Below are positions 35,382-43,630 of a DNA stretch of 64,000 nucleotides, in pieces (position 1 is the stretch's first letter; the number at the start of each line of letters is the position of its first letter). The stretch comes from Nostocales cyanobacterium Centralia_MAG_434. GTDB lineage: Bacteria > Cyanobacteriota > Cyanobacteriia > Cyanobacteriales > Nostocaceae. The notes under the pieces are model-generated. The model was not told the DNA's origin, made no database searches, and saw only the letters and a list, made by a program, of their open reading frames with translations. The DNA is taken from NCBI GenBank assembly GCA_021324415.1, contig JAJPJF010000177.1, positions 1 to 64,000 of the forward strand, read 5' to 3'. A program made the translations under genes and the position numbers.

Positions 35382-35672
35382 ATGGACTGGCATCTTCTAG
35401 GACTAAGCTTCATGACAGTTTTTTTGTCTGAATTAGGTGACAAAAGCCAATTAGCCGCGATCGCCCTTTCAGGTAGTTGTCAATCACCTCGTGCTGTCTT
35501 CTTGGGTTCAGCGCTTGCACTGCTATTGACTAGCTTTTTGGGAGTGTTGGCAGGAGGGGTTGTGTCAGAGTTACTACCTACACAAATATTGAAAGCGATC
35601 GCTGCCATAGGATTTGCAATACTCGCCATCCGTCTGCTGTTTTTCAATAACGAAGCATCTGACGCCAAGTAG
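35382..35672 (+). CDS. TMEM165/GDT1-family half transporter (second of pair)
   Basis: A 96-residue protein read from ATG 35382 (MDWHLLGLSFMTVFLSELGD); an in-frame TTG at 35322 would overlap the previous gene by 11 nt. It has three membrane segments and the second ion motif ELGDKSQLAAIAL. The tandem with the previous gene resembles the two halves of single-chain GDT1 proteins, implying a heteromeric cation exporter. Manganese is the likely substrate by analogy with the Synechocystis exporter; not proven here. Confidence 0.85.
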   Translation: MDWHLLGLSFMTVFLSELGDKSQLAAIALSGSCQSPRAVFLGSALALLLTSFLGVLAGGVVSELLPTQILKAIAAIGFAILAIRLLFFNNEASDAK

Positions 35673-35720
35673 AGAGACAAGGGAAGGGAGACAAGGAAGA
35701 CAGGGGGAGGGGGAAGATGG
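35671..35720 (+). repeat. GGAGACAAGG repeat tract
   Basis: A short degenerate array of GAGACAAGG and GACAGGGGG units follows the second half-transporter gene and precedes the convergent aquaporin-like gene. Confidence 0.7.
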
Positions 35721-35729
35721 GTACAAAAT

Positions 35730-36533
35730 CTACTGATTAGCACATGGTGCTTTGACATTTTTGAAGATGCTTGGGTAGTGGGAGACGTGGCAAAGTTTAC
35801 CTGTGAGAATTTCACGCTCCCCAAATGTTACTAATTTGAAGACGATTACCGCCAGTAACGAACCAAGTGGCGGGGCAATGAAGTATATCCATTGATCTTG
35901 CCATAACCAGGTCATTAGAGCAGGACCAAAGCTACGAGCTGAGTTTAAGCTAGTACCAGAGATAGGAGCTTCTAACCAAACCATGGTTGCTACGAGTAGC
36001 CAAGTCATCAATGGTGTCCACTGCATTAGACGGTAGCTACTGACAAAAATAAAAATCAATAGCACTAGCAAAAAAGTTATGCTTACCTCTGCTAGGAAAG
36101 CATACCAAGCTGTGTATCCATTCCCTGGTTGGGTCATGCCGTTGTTAACACTAGCAGCATAATTTCCCCAAAAGCGGGCTAAGAAAAATGCGCCAAGAGT
36201 TGCTCCTATAAACTGTGCAATGATGTATCCGAGCACATCTTGGCGATGCATTTTTTTCTGTATCCAGAAGGCTAGAGTGACGGAAGGATTAATGTGTGCG
36301 CCACTCAACTTGCCCAAGGGCGAGATTGCAAACAGTGACCCACTACCAGCAAAGATTAATCCTGTCATTAAAAGGCGAGCACTACTGTTAGGAATTAACT
36401 GCTCCATGGGCAAACCTTTTCCAAAATCGAAGACGACAGCACTAAGTCCGACAAAGATGTTAAACGCTGTTCCTAGCATTTCTGCACCATATTCAGCCCA
36501 ATGAAGTTGCCGCCACCATTGAGGATCTGCCAT
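35730..36533 (-). CDS. Aquaporin-like MIP channel with altered NPA motifs
   Basis: A 267-residue membrane channel of the major intrinsic protein family, with six membrane segments, normally conducting water or small neutral solutes. The first half-helix motif is INPSVT at about 82-84 (NPS in place of NPA) and the second is GTSLNSARSFGPAL with NSA at 197-199, both substituted. The rest of the fold is intact, including the SARSFGPAL ending. The start ATG 36533 lies before MADPQWWRQLHWAEYGAEML. Altered motifs may change selectivity. The gene is followed tail to tail by the transporter pair. Confidence 0.88.
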   Translation of the reverse strand: MADPQWWRQLHWAEYGAEMLGTAFNIFVGLSAVVFDFGKGLPMEQLIPNSSARLLMTGLIFAGSGSLFAISPLGKLSGAHINPSVTLAFWIQKKMHRQDVLGYIIAQFIGATLGAFFLARFWGNYAASVNNGMTQPGNGYTAWYAFLAEVSITFLLVLLIFIFVSSYRLMQWTPLMTWLLVATMVWLEAPISGTSLNSARSFGPALMTWLWQDQWIYFIAPPLGSLLAVIVFKLVTFGEREILTGKLCHVSHYPSIFKNVKAPCANQ

Positions 36534-36634
36534 GTGCTCTCCTAGTTTATAGACTTAGGGGTATTAACCTAATCAACAAAACTCGTGACCAAGCTGGGCT
36601 CAGCCACGAGATCAAATAATACAATGCAATTGAT

Positions 36635-37123
36635 TTAGTTCAGCCGCCAACACCAGTTCAAAAGTGTACTAGCTGCCATGAGTTTTACTGCTTCTAAGAA
36701 CCAGTAACTACTATGCAATAGATTCATGCTTGTGGGAATTTCAGTTGTTGTCTGAAATAAGTTTAAATGAAGTCCAATTGCAGACATTTGCGGTGTTAAG
36801 AAATAGGTCTCAGCTAGAGATACTGCTAGCAGTAACACCGCTAAGACAATACCAACACGAGACCAGTTAAATTTGGTACGTGAAAGCGCCAACACAGAAG
36901 TTAATACTAAGCCACCTGCTACTAGTTCAATGCGATTAAAATTCCAAAAAATGACATAGCCTACTGTTGCAAAACTTTCTTGAGTCATCATGCCAGAAAC
37001 ATAAAAACTAGGCATAATTACCCAATCTATAAGTAGGCTGGTACTGAGCCAGAAGCCTAGAGTGAATATGGCAATAGTTTGCCAAATAGGTCGTTTAAAT
37101 TCAACACTGGAAATAATATTCAT
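36635..37123 (-). CDS. Four-helix membrane protein, DUF4149-like
   Basis: A 162-residue protein with four hydrophobic segments (about 14-34, 58-82, 88-106 and 140-158). The layout, with WLSTSLLIDWVIMPSFYVSG followed by FNRIELVAGGLVL and a Thr-rich loop near 125-130, resembles small DUF4149/DUF4405-type membrane proteins of cyanobacteria. No catalytic residues are apparent. It is on the same strand as the aquaporin-like gene, 101 bp upstream of it. The function is unknown. Confidence 0.7.
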   Translation of the reverse strand: MNIISSVEFKRPIWQTIAIFTLGFWLSTSLLIDWVIMPSFYVSGMMTQESFATVGYVIFWNFNRIELVAGGLVLTSVLALSRTKFNWSRVGIVLAVLLLAVSLAETYFLTPQMSAIGLHLNLFQTTTEIPTSMNLLHSSYWFLEAVKLMAASTLLNWCWRLN

Positions 37124-37430
37124 AATGAAAAATAATTGCCTGGATGCTACTCTTAGTCTCTATCTGAATCAGTTATTTTGACAACATATTTCAATTATCT
37201 TTTACAAATTCAGCAATAATGTTACTTTGCAAAGTTTTTGTATATCAAAAATCAACTCGTTTTGTAAACAAACGTCAAGAAAGGTATATAAGTCTTAGGG
37301 ATTAGGGAAAAAATCACCTTTGTGATACAAGTCGTGCCATCTCTTAGAGTGATAGCATAGACCTAACAGTTATTAGAAATACTTATAGAGTAACCTTTTA
37401 GTCCACTGTCAAGCCGGGGCAACTACAACA
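37124..37430. other. Divergent promoter region
   Basis: About 300 AT-rich bp between two divergent genes. No gene, repeat array or strong hairpin is seen. It should carry promoters for both flanking genes. Confidence 0.5.
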
Positions 37431-37991
37431 ATGCGTCTTCAATTTTTGTTTACCACAGCTATTGCTTGTGCAGTAGCAATAGGTGGATATAATGTTGGAT
37501 TGGTTAGAGCAGTTCAACTACAGGATGGCACAGTTTATTTTACAGAACCGCCGAGCCTTGTTGAAGCGGTAAATACCTACAAAGATATTTATGTACCAGA
37601 TGTAACCTACTACTTTGTAGTTGACATACCACAAAATGCTGGAGAACCACTACAACAGGTAACGCTCAACCAGCATGAAGGAGTAGACCATATTCACTTT
37701 AATCTCAAAAAAACAACTGTTTTTCAAGGAGATCGTTCTCATCAAGGACAAAAGCTAACACTCAAAAATGTGACCAGTGATCCCAAAACACGAACAGTGA
37801 CGATAACGTTTGACCCGCCAGTTCCTCCGGGTCAAACCATCACGATCGCACTCCAAGCTTGGCAAAATCCCGGAGTTGAAGGTGTGTATTTATTTGGCGT
37901 TACAGCATTCCCGCCGGGGGAGAAGTCCCACAGTCAATTCCTTGGCTACGGAAGGCTACAATTCTACGGCTATGATCTCGACGGGTTTTAG
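37431..37991 (+). CDS. DUF2808 secreted protein
   Basis: A 186-residue exported protein of a family almost restricted to cyanobacteria. A signal peptide covers about residues 1-27 (FLFTTAIACAVAIGGYNVG). The mature part has the family pattern TYYFVVDIPQNAGEPLQQVT, HFNLKKTTVF and TITFDPPVPPGQTITIAL, an all-beta fold. The role is unknown; relatives are outer-membrane or periplasmic proteins. It lies 380 bp before the hybrid kinase gene with a featureless spacer. Confidence 0.9.
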   Translation: MRLQFLFTTAIACAVAIGGYNVGLVRAVQLQDGTVYFTEPPSLVEAVNTYKDIYVPDVTYYFVVDIPQNAGEPLQQVTLNQHEGVDHIHFNLKKTTVFQGDRSHQGQKLTLKNVTSDPKTRTVTITFDPPVPPGQTITIALQAWQNPGVEGVYLFGVTAFPPGEKSHSQFLGYGRLQFYGYDLDGF

Positions 37992-38374
37992 ATCTGCTGT
38001 TCTAAGAAATGCTTTCACAATTTCTCATTTCTACACCAGCGCTAGAATATAAATCTCTGGATAGATAAGTATTTGCACCAGTTGATAAGAAAATAGAATG
38101 AAGATATTTCTTAATATTATAGATGTGCCTTAAGCAAATGCCATCTCCTAATTACATTACTAAGCGAAGAAGGATAGTAGTGCTTAGACAACTAGAAGTT
38201 AGTAACCTGATTTGTAAACTCCGAAAACTGACAAATCTCACCCAAGCATAACCTGTAGCTTTATTCAGTCTTGCTGATGCTTCAAAGAATAGGCTGCAAC
38301 CTCTTTTGTAAGCGCTTGGGTAAACTAAAACAATTCTTGTAGGACGCTAAGTATTGTTCAGAAGCGGAGCAGAA
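37992..38374. other. Intergenic region upstream of the hybrid kinase
   Basis: About 380 bp without a supported gene. No repeats or strong hairpins were noticed. AGCGGAGC at 38363-38370 is the likely ribosome binding site of the kinase gene. Confidence 0.5.
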
Positions 38375-41300
38375 ATGGTAACTGACCCAGAGAAAGCGAC
38401 TATCCCTGATGATGTGTTTGTAGGTGGTGGAGAAATGGGGGCACTCATGCGATCGCTCGATTGGTCGCAAACCCTCTTAGGACCGTTGGCAGGCTGGGCA
38501 CAAAGCTTAAAAACGGCAGTCAGCATTCTCCTAAATTCTCGCTACCCAATGTTCGTTTGGTGGGGACCTGACTATGCCAACCTCTACAACGATGCTTATC
38601 GTCCAATTCTTGGTTCTAGCAAACATCCTCAATTTCTAGGACAATCAGCAAAGGATTGTTGGGCAGAAATTTGGGATGTGGTTGGAACTCTAGCAGAGAG
38701 TGTTCGTAAGACAGGTGAGCCGACTTGGTCTGAAGATTTGCTGCTGATGATGGACCGCTACGGCTATTTGGAGGAAACCTACTTTACGTTCTCCTACAGT
38801 CCAGTGCAAGACGAAAGTGGTGGTGTTGGCGGGGTCTTCTGTGCTTGTATTGAAACGACAGAAAGGATTGTGGGTGAACGCCGTCTACGAACTCTGCGGG
38901 AACTCGCTGCGAATACCACAGAAGCCAAGAATGTTGAAGACGCTTGTTACATTACAACCAATACCTTAGCTAGTAACCCCCAAGATATTCCTTTTGCGTT
39001 GCTATACATAACAGAAGATAATGGCAGACAGGTACGGTTGGTAGGGGCGACGGGCATTGCAATCGGTACAGTTGCCAGTCCTAAGCAAATTGACTTGACT
39101 CAGAAAGCAGAAGTATGGAATTTTAACCAGGTCAATATAACAGGTAAAGCCGAATTGGTTGATGATTTAATTGCCCGATTTGGTCCACTGCTGGGAGTAA
39201 CTAGGGAAGAATCACCGCAAGCTGCCTTGGTGATGCCAATTGAGCAATCGGGACAAAAGCAGCAGTTAGCGGGGTTCCTTGTGCTGGGGATTAGCCCACG
39301 ACGTAAGTTTGATGATGAATACCGAGGCTTTTTCGACTTGATTGTGGGAAACGTAGCCACTGCAATTACCAATACCCGTGCCTACGAAGAAGAACGCAGA
39401 CGGGCAGAAGCTTTAGCAGAACTTGATCGAGCAAAGACGGTTTTCTTTAGCAACGTTAGTCATGAACTCCGTACCCCATTGACATTGATACTTAGTCCCC
39501 TAGAGGAGATGCTGACTGTTTCAGATGAGACTCCATTTGCTACGCAACGTCAGCAGGTGCAAATGGTGCAACGTAATGCTTTGCGTTTACGGAAGCTGGT
39601 CAATACGCTGCTTGATTTTACACGTATTGAAGCAGGTAGGGATCAGGCTGTTTATGAAGCAACGGACCTCACTACGTTCACAAGGGATTTAGCAAGCCTT
39701 TTTCGCTCAGCAGTGGAACAAGCAGGATTGTGTTTCACCGTAGATTGTCCTTCCTTGCCAGAGCCAATTTACATTGACCGAGGAATGTGGGAGAACATTG
39801 TTCTCAATCTTCTCTCCAATGCCTTTAAGTTTACCTTTAAGGGCAGGATTATTGTGAACTTGCGATGGGCAGAAAAGCAAGTTGAGTTATCAGTGCAGGA
39901 TACTGGGATCGGCATTCCACCAGAAGAGATTCCTAAACTGTTTGAGCGATTTCACCGGGTTAAGGGAGCACAGGGACGTAGTATTGAGGGATCGGGCATT
40001 GGGTTGTCCCTTGTGCAAGAATTGGTACGTCTGCATAGCGGAACTGTAAAAGTGACTAGCATCTTAGGACAGGGTAGCTGCTTCACCGTGTCTATTCCCA
40101 CTGGCTATGCTCACTTACCTCAAGACCGTGTGAGTTTAACCCAGACACCTGTAACACCAATGGTATCAGAAGCATCAGCTTACGTAGAAGAAGCGTTGCG
40201 ATGGTTACCAGAAGAGGTAGAGGAGCAGAGGAGGCCGTGCGGTCTTGGGGAGCCAGTGCGGTCTTGGGGTCTGGTGCCACTCCCCTCAAGTTGGGAAACC
40301 CGCCCACAGGGGTGGCTCCCCAAGTGGAGCAACTGGCGTGGTTTTCCCCAAGAGCAACTGCCATCGAGTAGGGGAGTCAGGGAGAAAGATTACTCAAAAG
40401 TTTCTCCTCTCACCAGTTCTGCCCGTATCCTTCTTGTTGATGATAATGCTGATATGCGTCAGTACGTAAAGCGTCTGCTGATTAGTAATCATTATGACGT
40501 GCAAGCAGTTCCTGATGGTGTGGTAGCGCTGGCAGCTATTCGTCAAAATCGGCCTGACTTAGTATTGACGGATGTGATGATGCCGGGATTAGATGGGTTT
40601 GGGTTGCTGCGAGAATTACGGAGTAATTTAGAGACTAGAGATATTCCAATCATTTTATTATCTGCACGGGCTGGAGAAGAATCTTGTGTAGAAGGTCTGG
40701 AGGCAGGAGCAGATGATTATTTGATCAAGCCTTTTTCTGCTCGTGAATTACTGGCGCGGGTTGAATCAAATATAGAAATGTCTCGGTTGCGACGGGAGAC
40801 AGCACAGCGAGAGATGGTGTTGCGTGGTGAAGCACAGACAGCTCGTAATCAAACTCGTAATATTCTCGAAACCGTCACCGATGCATTTGTGGCTTTTGAT
40901 AATCAATGGCGTTATACCTATGTAAATCGTGCTGCTACATTGCTCTTGCAGCGTTCGTCTGAGGAACTGATTGGCAAGAATGTTTGGGAAGAAGTTTTTC
41001 CCAGTGAAGTAGGTGGGCTAGCATATAGAGAACTCCATCGTGCAGTTGCTCAGCAAGTTCCCGTTTCATGGGAAGAGTTTGGTCAGCCTATACAACGCTG
41101 GCTAGAAGTGAAAGCTTATCCTTCTGGAAATGAAGTTGCAGTTTATTTTCGAGATATTACTGAGCGCAAGCAAGCTGAGGCAGAACGTGAACGGTTATTG
41201 TCTGAGTTAGAGACTGAACGTACACGCTTAAAAGCAGTTTTGCGACAAATGCCTGCAGGTGTGATGATTGCTGATGCCGCTACAGATAAACTGGTTTTGG

Positions 41301-43630
41301 CAAATGAACAAGTGGAGCATATTGTCGGATATTCCTATCCACTGGATCACCAGCTTGAAGAATATGAGCCGTTGGTTCAATTTAGTGGCTTTCATCCAAA
41401 TGGAAAAGGCTACGCACCAGATGAATGGCCACTGATGCGATCGCTTCGTACTGGCGAAGTTATTAGCGGTGAAGAAATTGAGTTAGAGCGTGGTGATGGC
41501 AGTCGCATCTTCATTGAAACCAATGCCGCACCAATTTTGGACTCCCAAGGGCAAATTGTAGCAGCAGTTGTAGTCTTTCAAGACATCACCAAACGTAAGA
41601 GTGCAGAGCAAGCACTACGGGAGAGCGAAGATCGACTGAGGCTGGCTCTAGAAGCATCAAATTTAGGCATGTGGCATTGGGATGTTAAGCGTAATATACT
41701 CACCTGGACAGACAAGTGCAAAGCACTATTTGGACTGCCCAGCACAACAGAAATGTCTTATGAAGTCTTTCTGAGAGCAGTGCATCCAGAGGATCGCCAG
41801 CAAACTCATGCTGCAGTCACTCATGCAATTCATGATCAAGTCGATTATGACATTGAATATCGTGCTCTTTGGCCGGATGGGACTGTGCATTGGATTGCGG
41901 CAAAAGGAAGATGCACATATGACTCTACTGGTCAGGCTACTCGTATGATGGGTGTAGCTATCGATATCAGTGAGCGAAAAGCTACCGAAGCTGCTATCAT
42001 AGCCCTTAATCAAGATTTGCAGAACCGAGTTAACGACCTACAAACTCTGTTTGAAGTGATTCCCATTGGAATTCTGATAACGCAAGATCTTAATTTTAGG
42101 CGAATTGAAGCCAATGCTGCGTTTGCGGAAATTCTAGATATCTTACCTGGAGGAAATGCTTCCTACACTCCACAAAATGATACCTCGCCTGTTCCATACA
42201 AAATTCTTCGTAATGGCAAAGAGTTGACGGGAGACGAAATTCCTTTGCGGCGTGCAGCAATCCACAATATAAAAGTAGAAAATGTGGAAGTAGACATTCT
42301 GCGTCTTAAAGATGGGGCACTGTTCAACTTGTATGGCTATGCTGCACCATTACGGGATGAGCAAGGCAAAGTGAGAGGAGTAGTGGGAGCTTTTGTCGAT
42401 ATCACTGATCGCAAGCAGGCAGAGAAAGAACGGGAAGAACTGCTCTCTCGAGAGCAAGCGGCTCGTGCTGAGGCAGAAGCTGCTAACCGAATTAAAGATG
42501 AGTTTTTGGCGGTGCTGTCTCATGAGTTGCGATCGCCCCTCAATCCTATTCTGGGATGGACACGACTGCTACGGTCTGGCAAACTAGATCAGAAAAAGAC
42601 GGCTCATGCTTTAGAAGTTATTGAGCGCAATGCCAAATTACAAACCCAACTCATAGAAGACTTGCTGGATGTGTCTCGCATCTTGCGTGGAAAACTTAGG
42701 CTAGAGATGACTCCTGTCAACTTGGTAGCGATCATTGAAGCAGCTATTGAGACAGTGCATTTAGCAGCCCAAGCCAAGTCAATTCAAATCCAGACAGTGT
42801 TTAACCCAAATGTTGGGATGGTTTTGGGAGATACTGCTCGTTTACAACAAGTGATCTGGAATCTGCTTAGCAACGCCGTTAAATTCACAGACTCAGGTGG
42901 ACGGGTCGATATTCGACTGGAGTTTATGGACTCGTATGCTCAAATTAAAGTCAGTGATACGGGTAAAGGCATTCATCCAGACTTTTTACCTCATGTGTTC
43001 GAGTACTTTCGTCAAGCAGATGCGACAACAACGAGGAAGTTTGGTGGCTTGGGGTTAGGTTTGGCGATTGTCCGTCACTTAGTGGAACTGCATGGTGGTA
43101 CTGTTCTTGCTGAAAGTCCAGGTGAAGGAAAAGGAGCCACCTTCACTGTCACATTGGCTTTGTTAGAAAACAAGGACACAGATATTATAAAAGATGAAGA
43201 TAGTCCTTCTATTACCAAACTTAACTCTTCACCCCTAGCTGGCATACAGGTGCTTGTGGTTGATGATGACCCAGATGCAAGAGAGTTAATTGGTTTTATA
43301 TTGGAACAGCAGGGTGCAATCATCACACGCGCTGTCTCTGCACTTGAAGCACTCCAAATATTGGCAGAAACCAAACTAGATGTGCTAATCAGTGACATTG
43401 GGATGCCCGATATAGACGGCTACACGCTTATGCGAAAAATTCGGGCAATGTCAAATCAAAATAGCCAGATTTTAGCGATCGCTTTAACTGCTTACGCTGG
43501 GGAAATCAATCAAAAACAGGCACTCTATGCGGGTTTCAAGCACCATATTACTAAGCCAGTAGATGCAGAGCAATTAGTACAAGTTATCACTACCGAGTTT
43601 TCCTCTAATTTAGACTCTTGCAGGAGGTAA
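38375..43630 (+). CDS. Multi-domain hybrid histidine kinase
   Basis: A 1751-residue sensory kinase read from ATG 38375 (MVTDPEKATIPDD), cytoplasmic as no membrane segment is visible. Order: PAS-like sensor (about 20-160), GAF-like (about 170-330), first HisKA with SHELRTPLTLI (His about 362) and HATPase with NLLSNAFKFT and GSGIGLSLV, a repeat-derived linker (about 614-667), REC with ILLVDDNADM and DVMMPGLDG (about 682-800), four PAS domains (about 845-1340), second HisKA with SHELRSPLNPILGW (His about 1385), HATPase and a final REC with VLVVDDDPDA and DIGMPDIDG (about 1624-1740). It probably runs a phosphorelay; no output regulator is adjacent. Its 3' end overlaps the convergent ABC1 gene by 21 bp. 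Confidence 0.93.
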   Translation: MVTDPEKATIPDDVFVGGGEMGALMRSLDWSQTLLGPLAGWAQSLKTAVSILLNSRYPMFVWWGPDYANLYNDAYRPILGSSKHPQFLGQSAKDCWAEIWDVVGTLAESVRKTGEPTWSEDLLLMMDRYGYLEETYFTFSYSPVQDESGGVGGVFCACIETTERIVGERRLRTLRELAANTTEAKNVEDACYITTNTLASNPQDIPFALLYITEDNGRQVRLVGATGIAIGTVASPKQIDLTQKAEVWNFNQVNITGKAELVDDLIARFGPLLGVTREESPQAALVMPIEQSGQKQQLAGFLVLGISPRRKFDDEYRGFFDLIVGNVATAITNTRAYEEERRRAEALAELDRAKTVFFSNVSHELRTPLTLILSPLEEMLTVSDETPFATQRQQVQMVQRNALRLRKLVNTLLDFTRIEAGRDQAVYEATDLTTFTRDLASLFRSAVEQAGLCFTVDCPSLPEPIYIDRGMWENIVLNLLSNAFKFTFKGRIIVNLRWAEKQVELSVQDTGIGIPPEEIPKLFERFHRVKGAQGRSIEGSGIGLSLVQELVRLHSGTVKVTSILGQGSCFTVSIPTGYAHLPQDRVSLTQTPVTPMVSEASAYVEEALRWLPEEVEEQRRPCGLGEPVRSWGLVPLPSSWETRPQGWLPKWSNWRGFPQEQLPSSRGVREKDYSKVSPLTSSARILLVDDNADMRQYVKRLLISNHYDVQAVPDGVVALAAIRQNRPDLVLTDVMMPGLDGFGLLRELRSNLETRDIPIILLSARAGEESCVEGLEAGADDYLIKPFSARELLARVESNIEMSRLRRETAQREMVLRGEAQTARNQTRNILETVTDAFVAFDNQWRYTYVNRAATLLLQRSSEELIGKNVWEEVFPSEVGGLAYRELHRAVAQQVPVSWEEFGQPIQRWLEVKAYPSGNEVAVYFRDITERKQAEAERERLLSELETERTRLKAVLRQMPAGVMIADAATDKLVLANEQVEHIVGYSYPLDHQLEEYEPLVQFSGFHPNGKGYAPDEWPLMRSLRTGEVISGEEIELERGDGSRIFIETNAAPILDSQGQIVAAVVVFQDITKRKSAEQALRESEDRLRLALEASNLGMWHWDVKRNILTWTDKCKALFGLPSTTEMSYEVFLRAVHPEDRQQTHAAVTHAIHDQVDYDIEYRALWPDGTVHWIAAKGRCTYDSTGQATRMMGVAIDISERKATEAAIIALNQDLQNRVNDLQTLFEVIPIGILITQDLNFRRIEANAAFAEILDILPGGNASYTPQNDTSPVPYKILRNGKELTGDEIPLRRAAIHNIKVENVEVDILRLKDGALFNLYGYAAPLRDEQGKVRGVVGAFVDITDRKQAEKEREELLSREQAARAEAEAANRIKDEFLAVLSHELRSPLNPILGWTRLLRSGKLDQKKTAHALEVIERNAKLQTQLIEDLLDVSRILRGKLRLEMTPVNLVAIIEAAIETVHLAAQAKSIQIQTVFNPNVGMVLGDTARLQQVIWNLLSNAVKFTDSGGRVDIRLEFMDSYAQIKVSDTGKGIHPDFLPHVFEYFRQADATTTRKFGGLGLGLAIVRHLVELHGGTVLAESPGEGKGATFTVTLALLENKDTDIIKDEDSPSITKLNSSPLAGIQVLVVDDDPDARELIGFILEQQGAIITRAVSALEALQILAETKLDVLISDIGMPDIDGYTLMRKIRAMSNQNSQILAIALTAYAGEINQKQALYAGFKHHITKPVDAEQLVQVITTEFSSNLDSCRR
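40231..40378 (+). repeat. Dispersed repeat within the kinase linker
   Basis: GTGCGGTCTTGGGG occurs twice (40237-40250 and 40256-40269), followed by GTTGGGAAACCC, GGTGGCTCCCC and GAGCAACTGGCG segments. This composition is that of intergenic repeats of Nostocales. It stays in frame, encoding a Gly/Pro/Trp/Arg-rich linker between the first kinase core and the receiver. Confidence 0.75.

Noticed and set aside
40092-40364. Minus-strand frame of 90 codons within the hybrid kinase
   Set aside because: Antisense to a certain coding region; arises from the GC-rich repeat insert.
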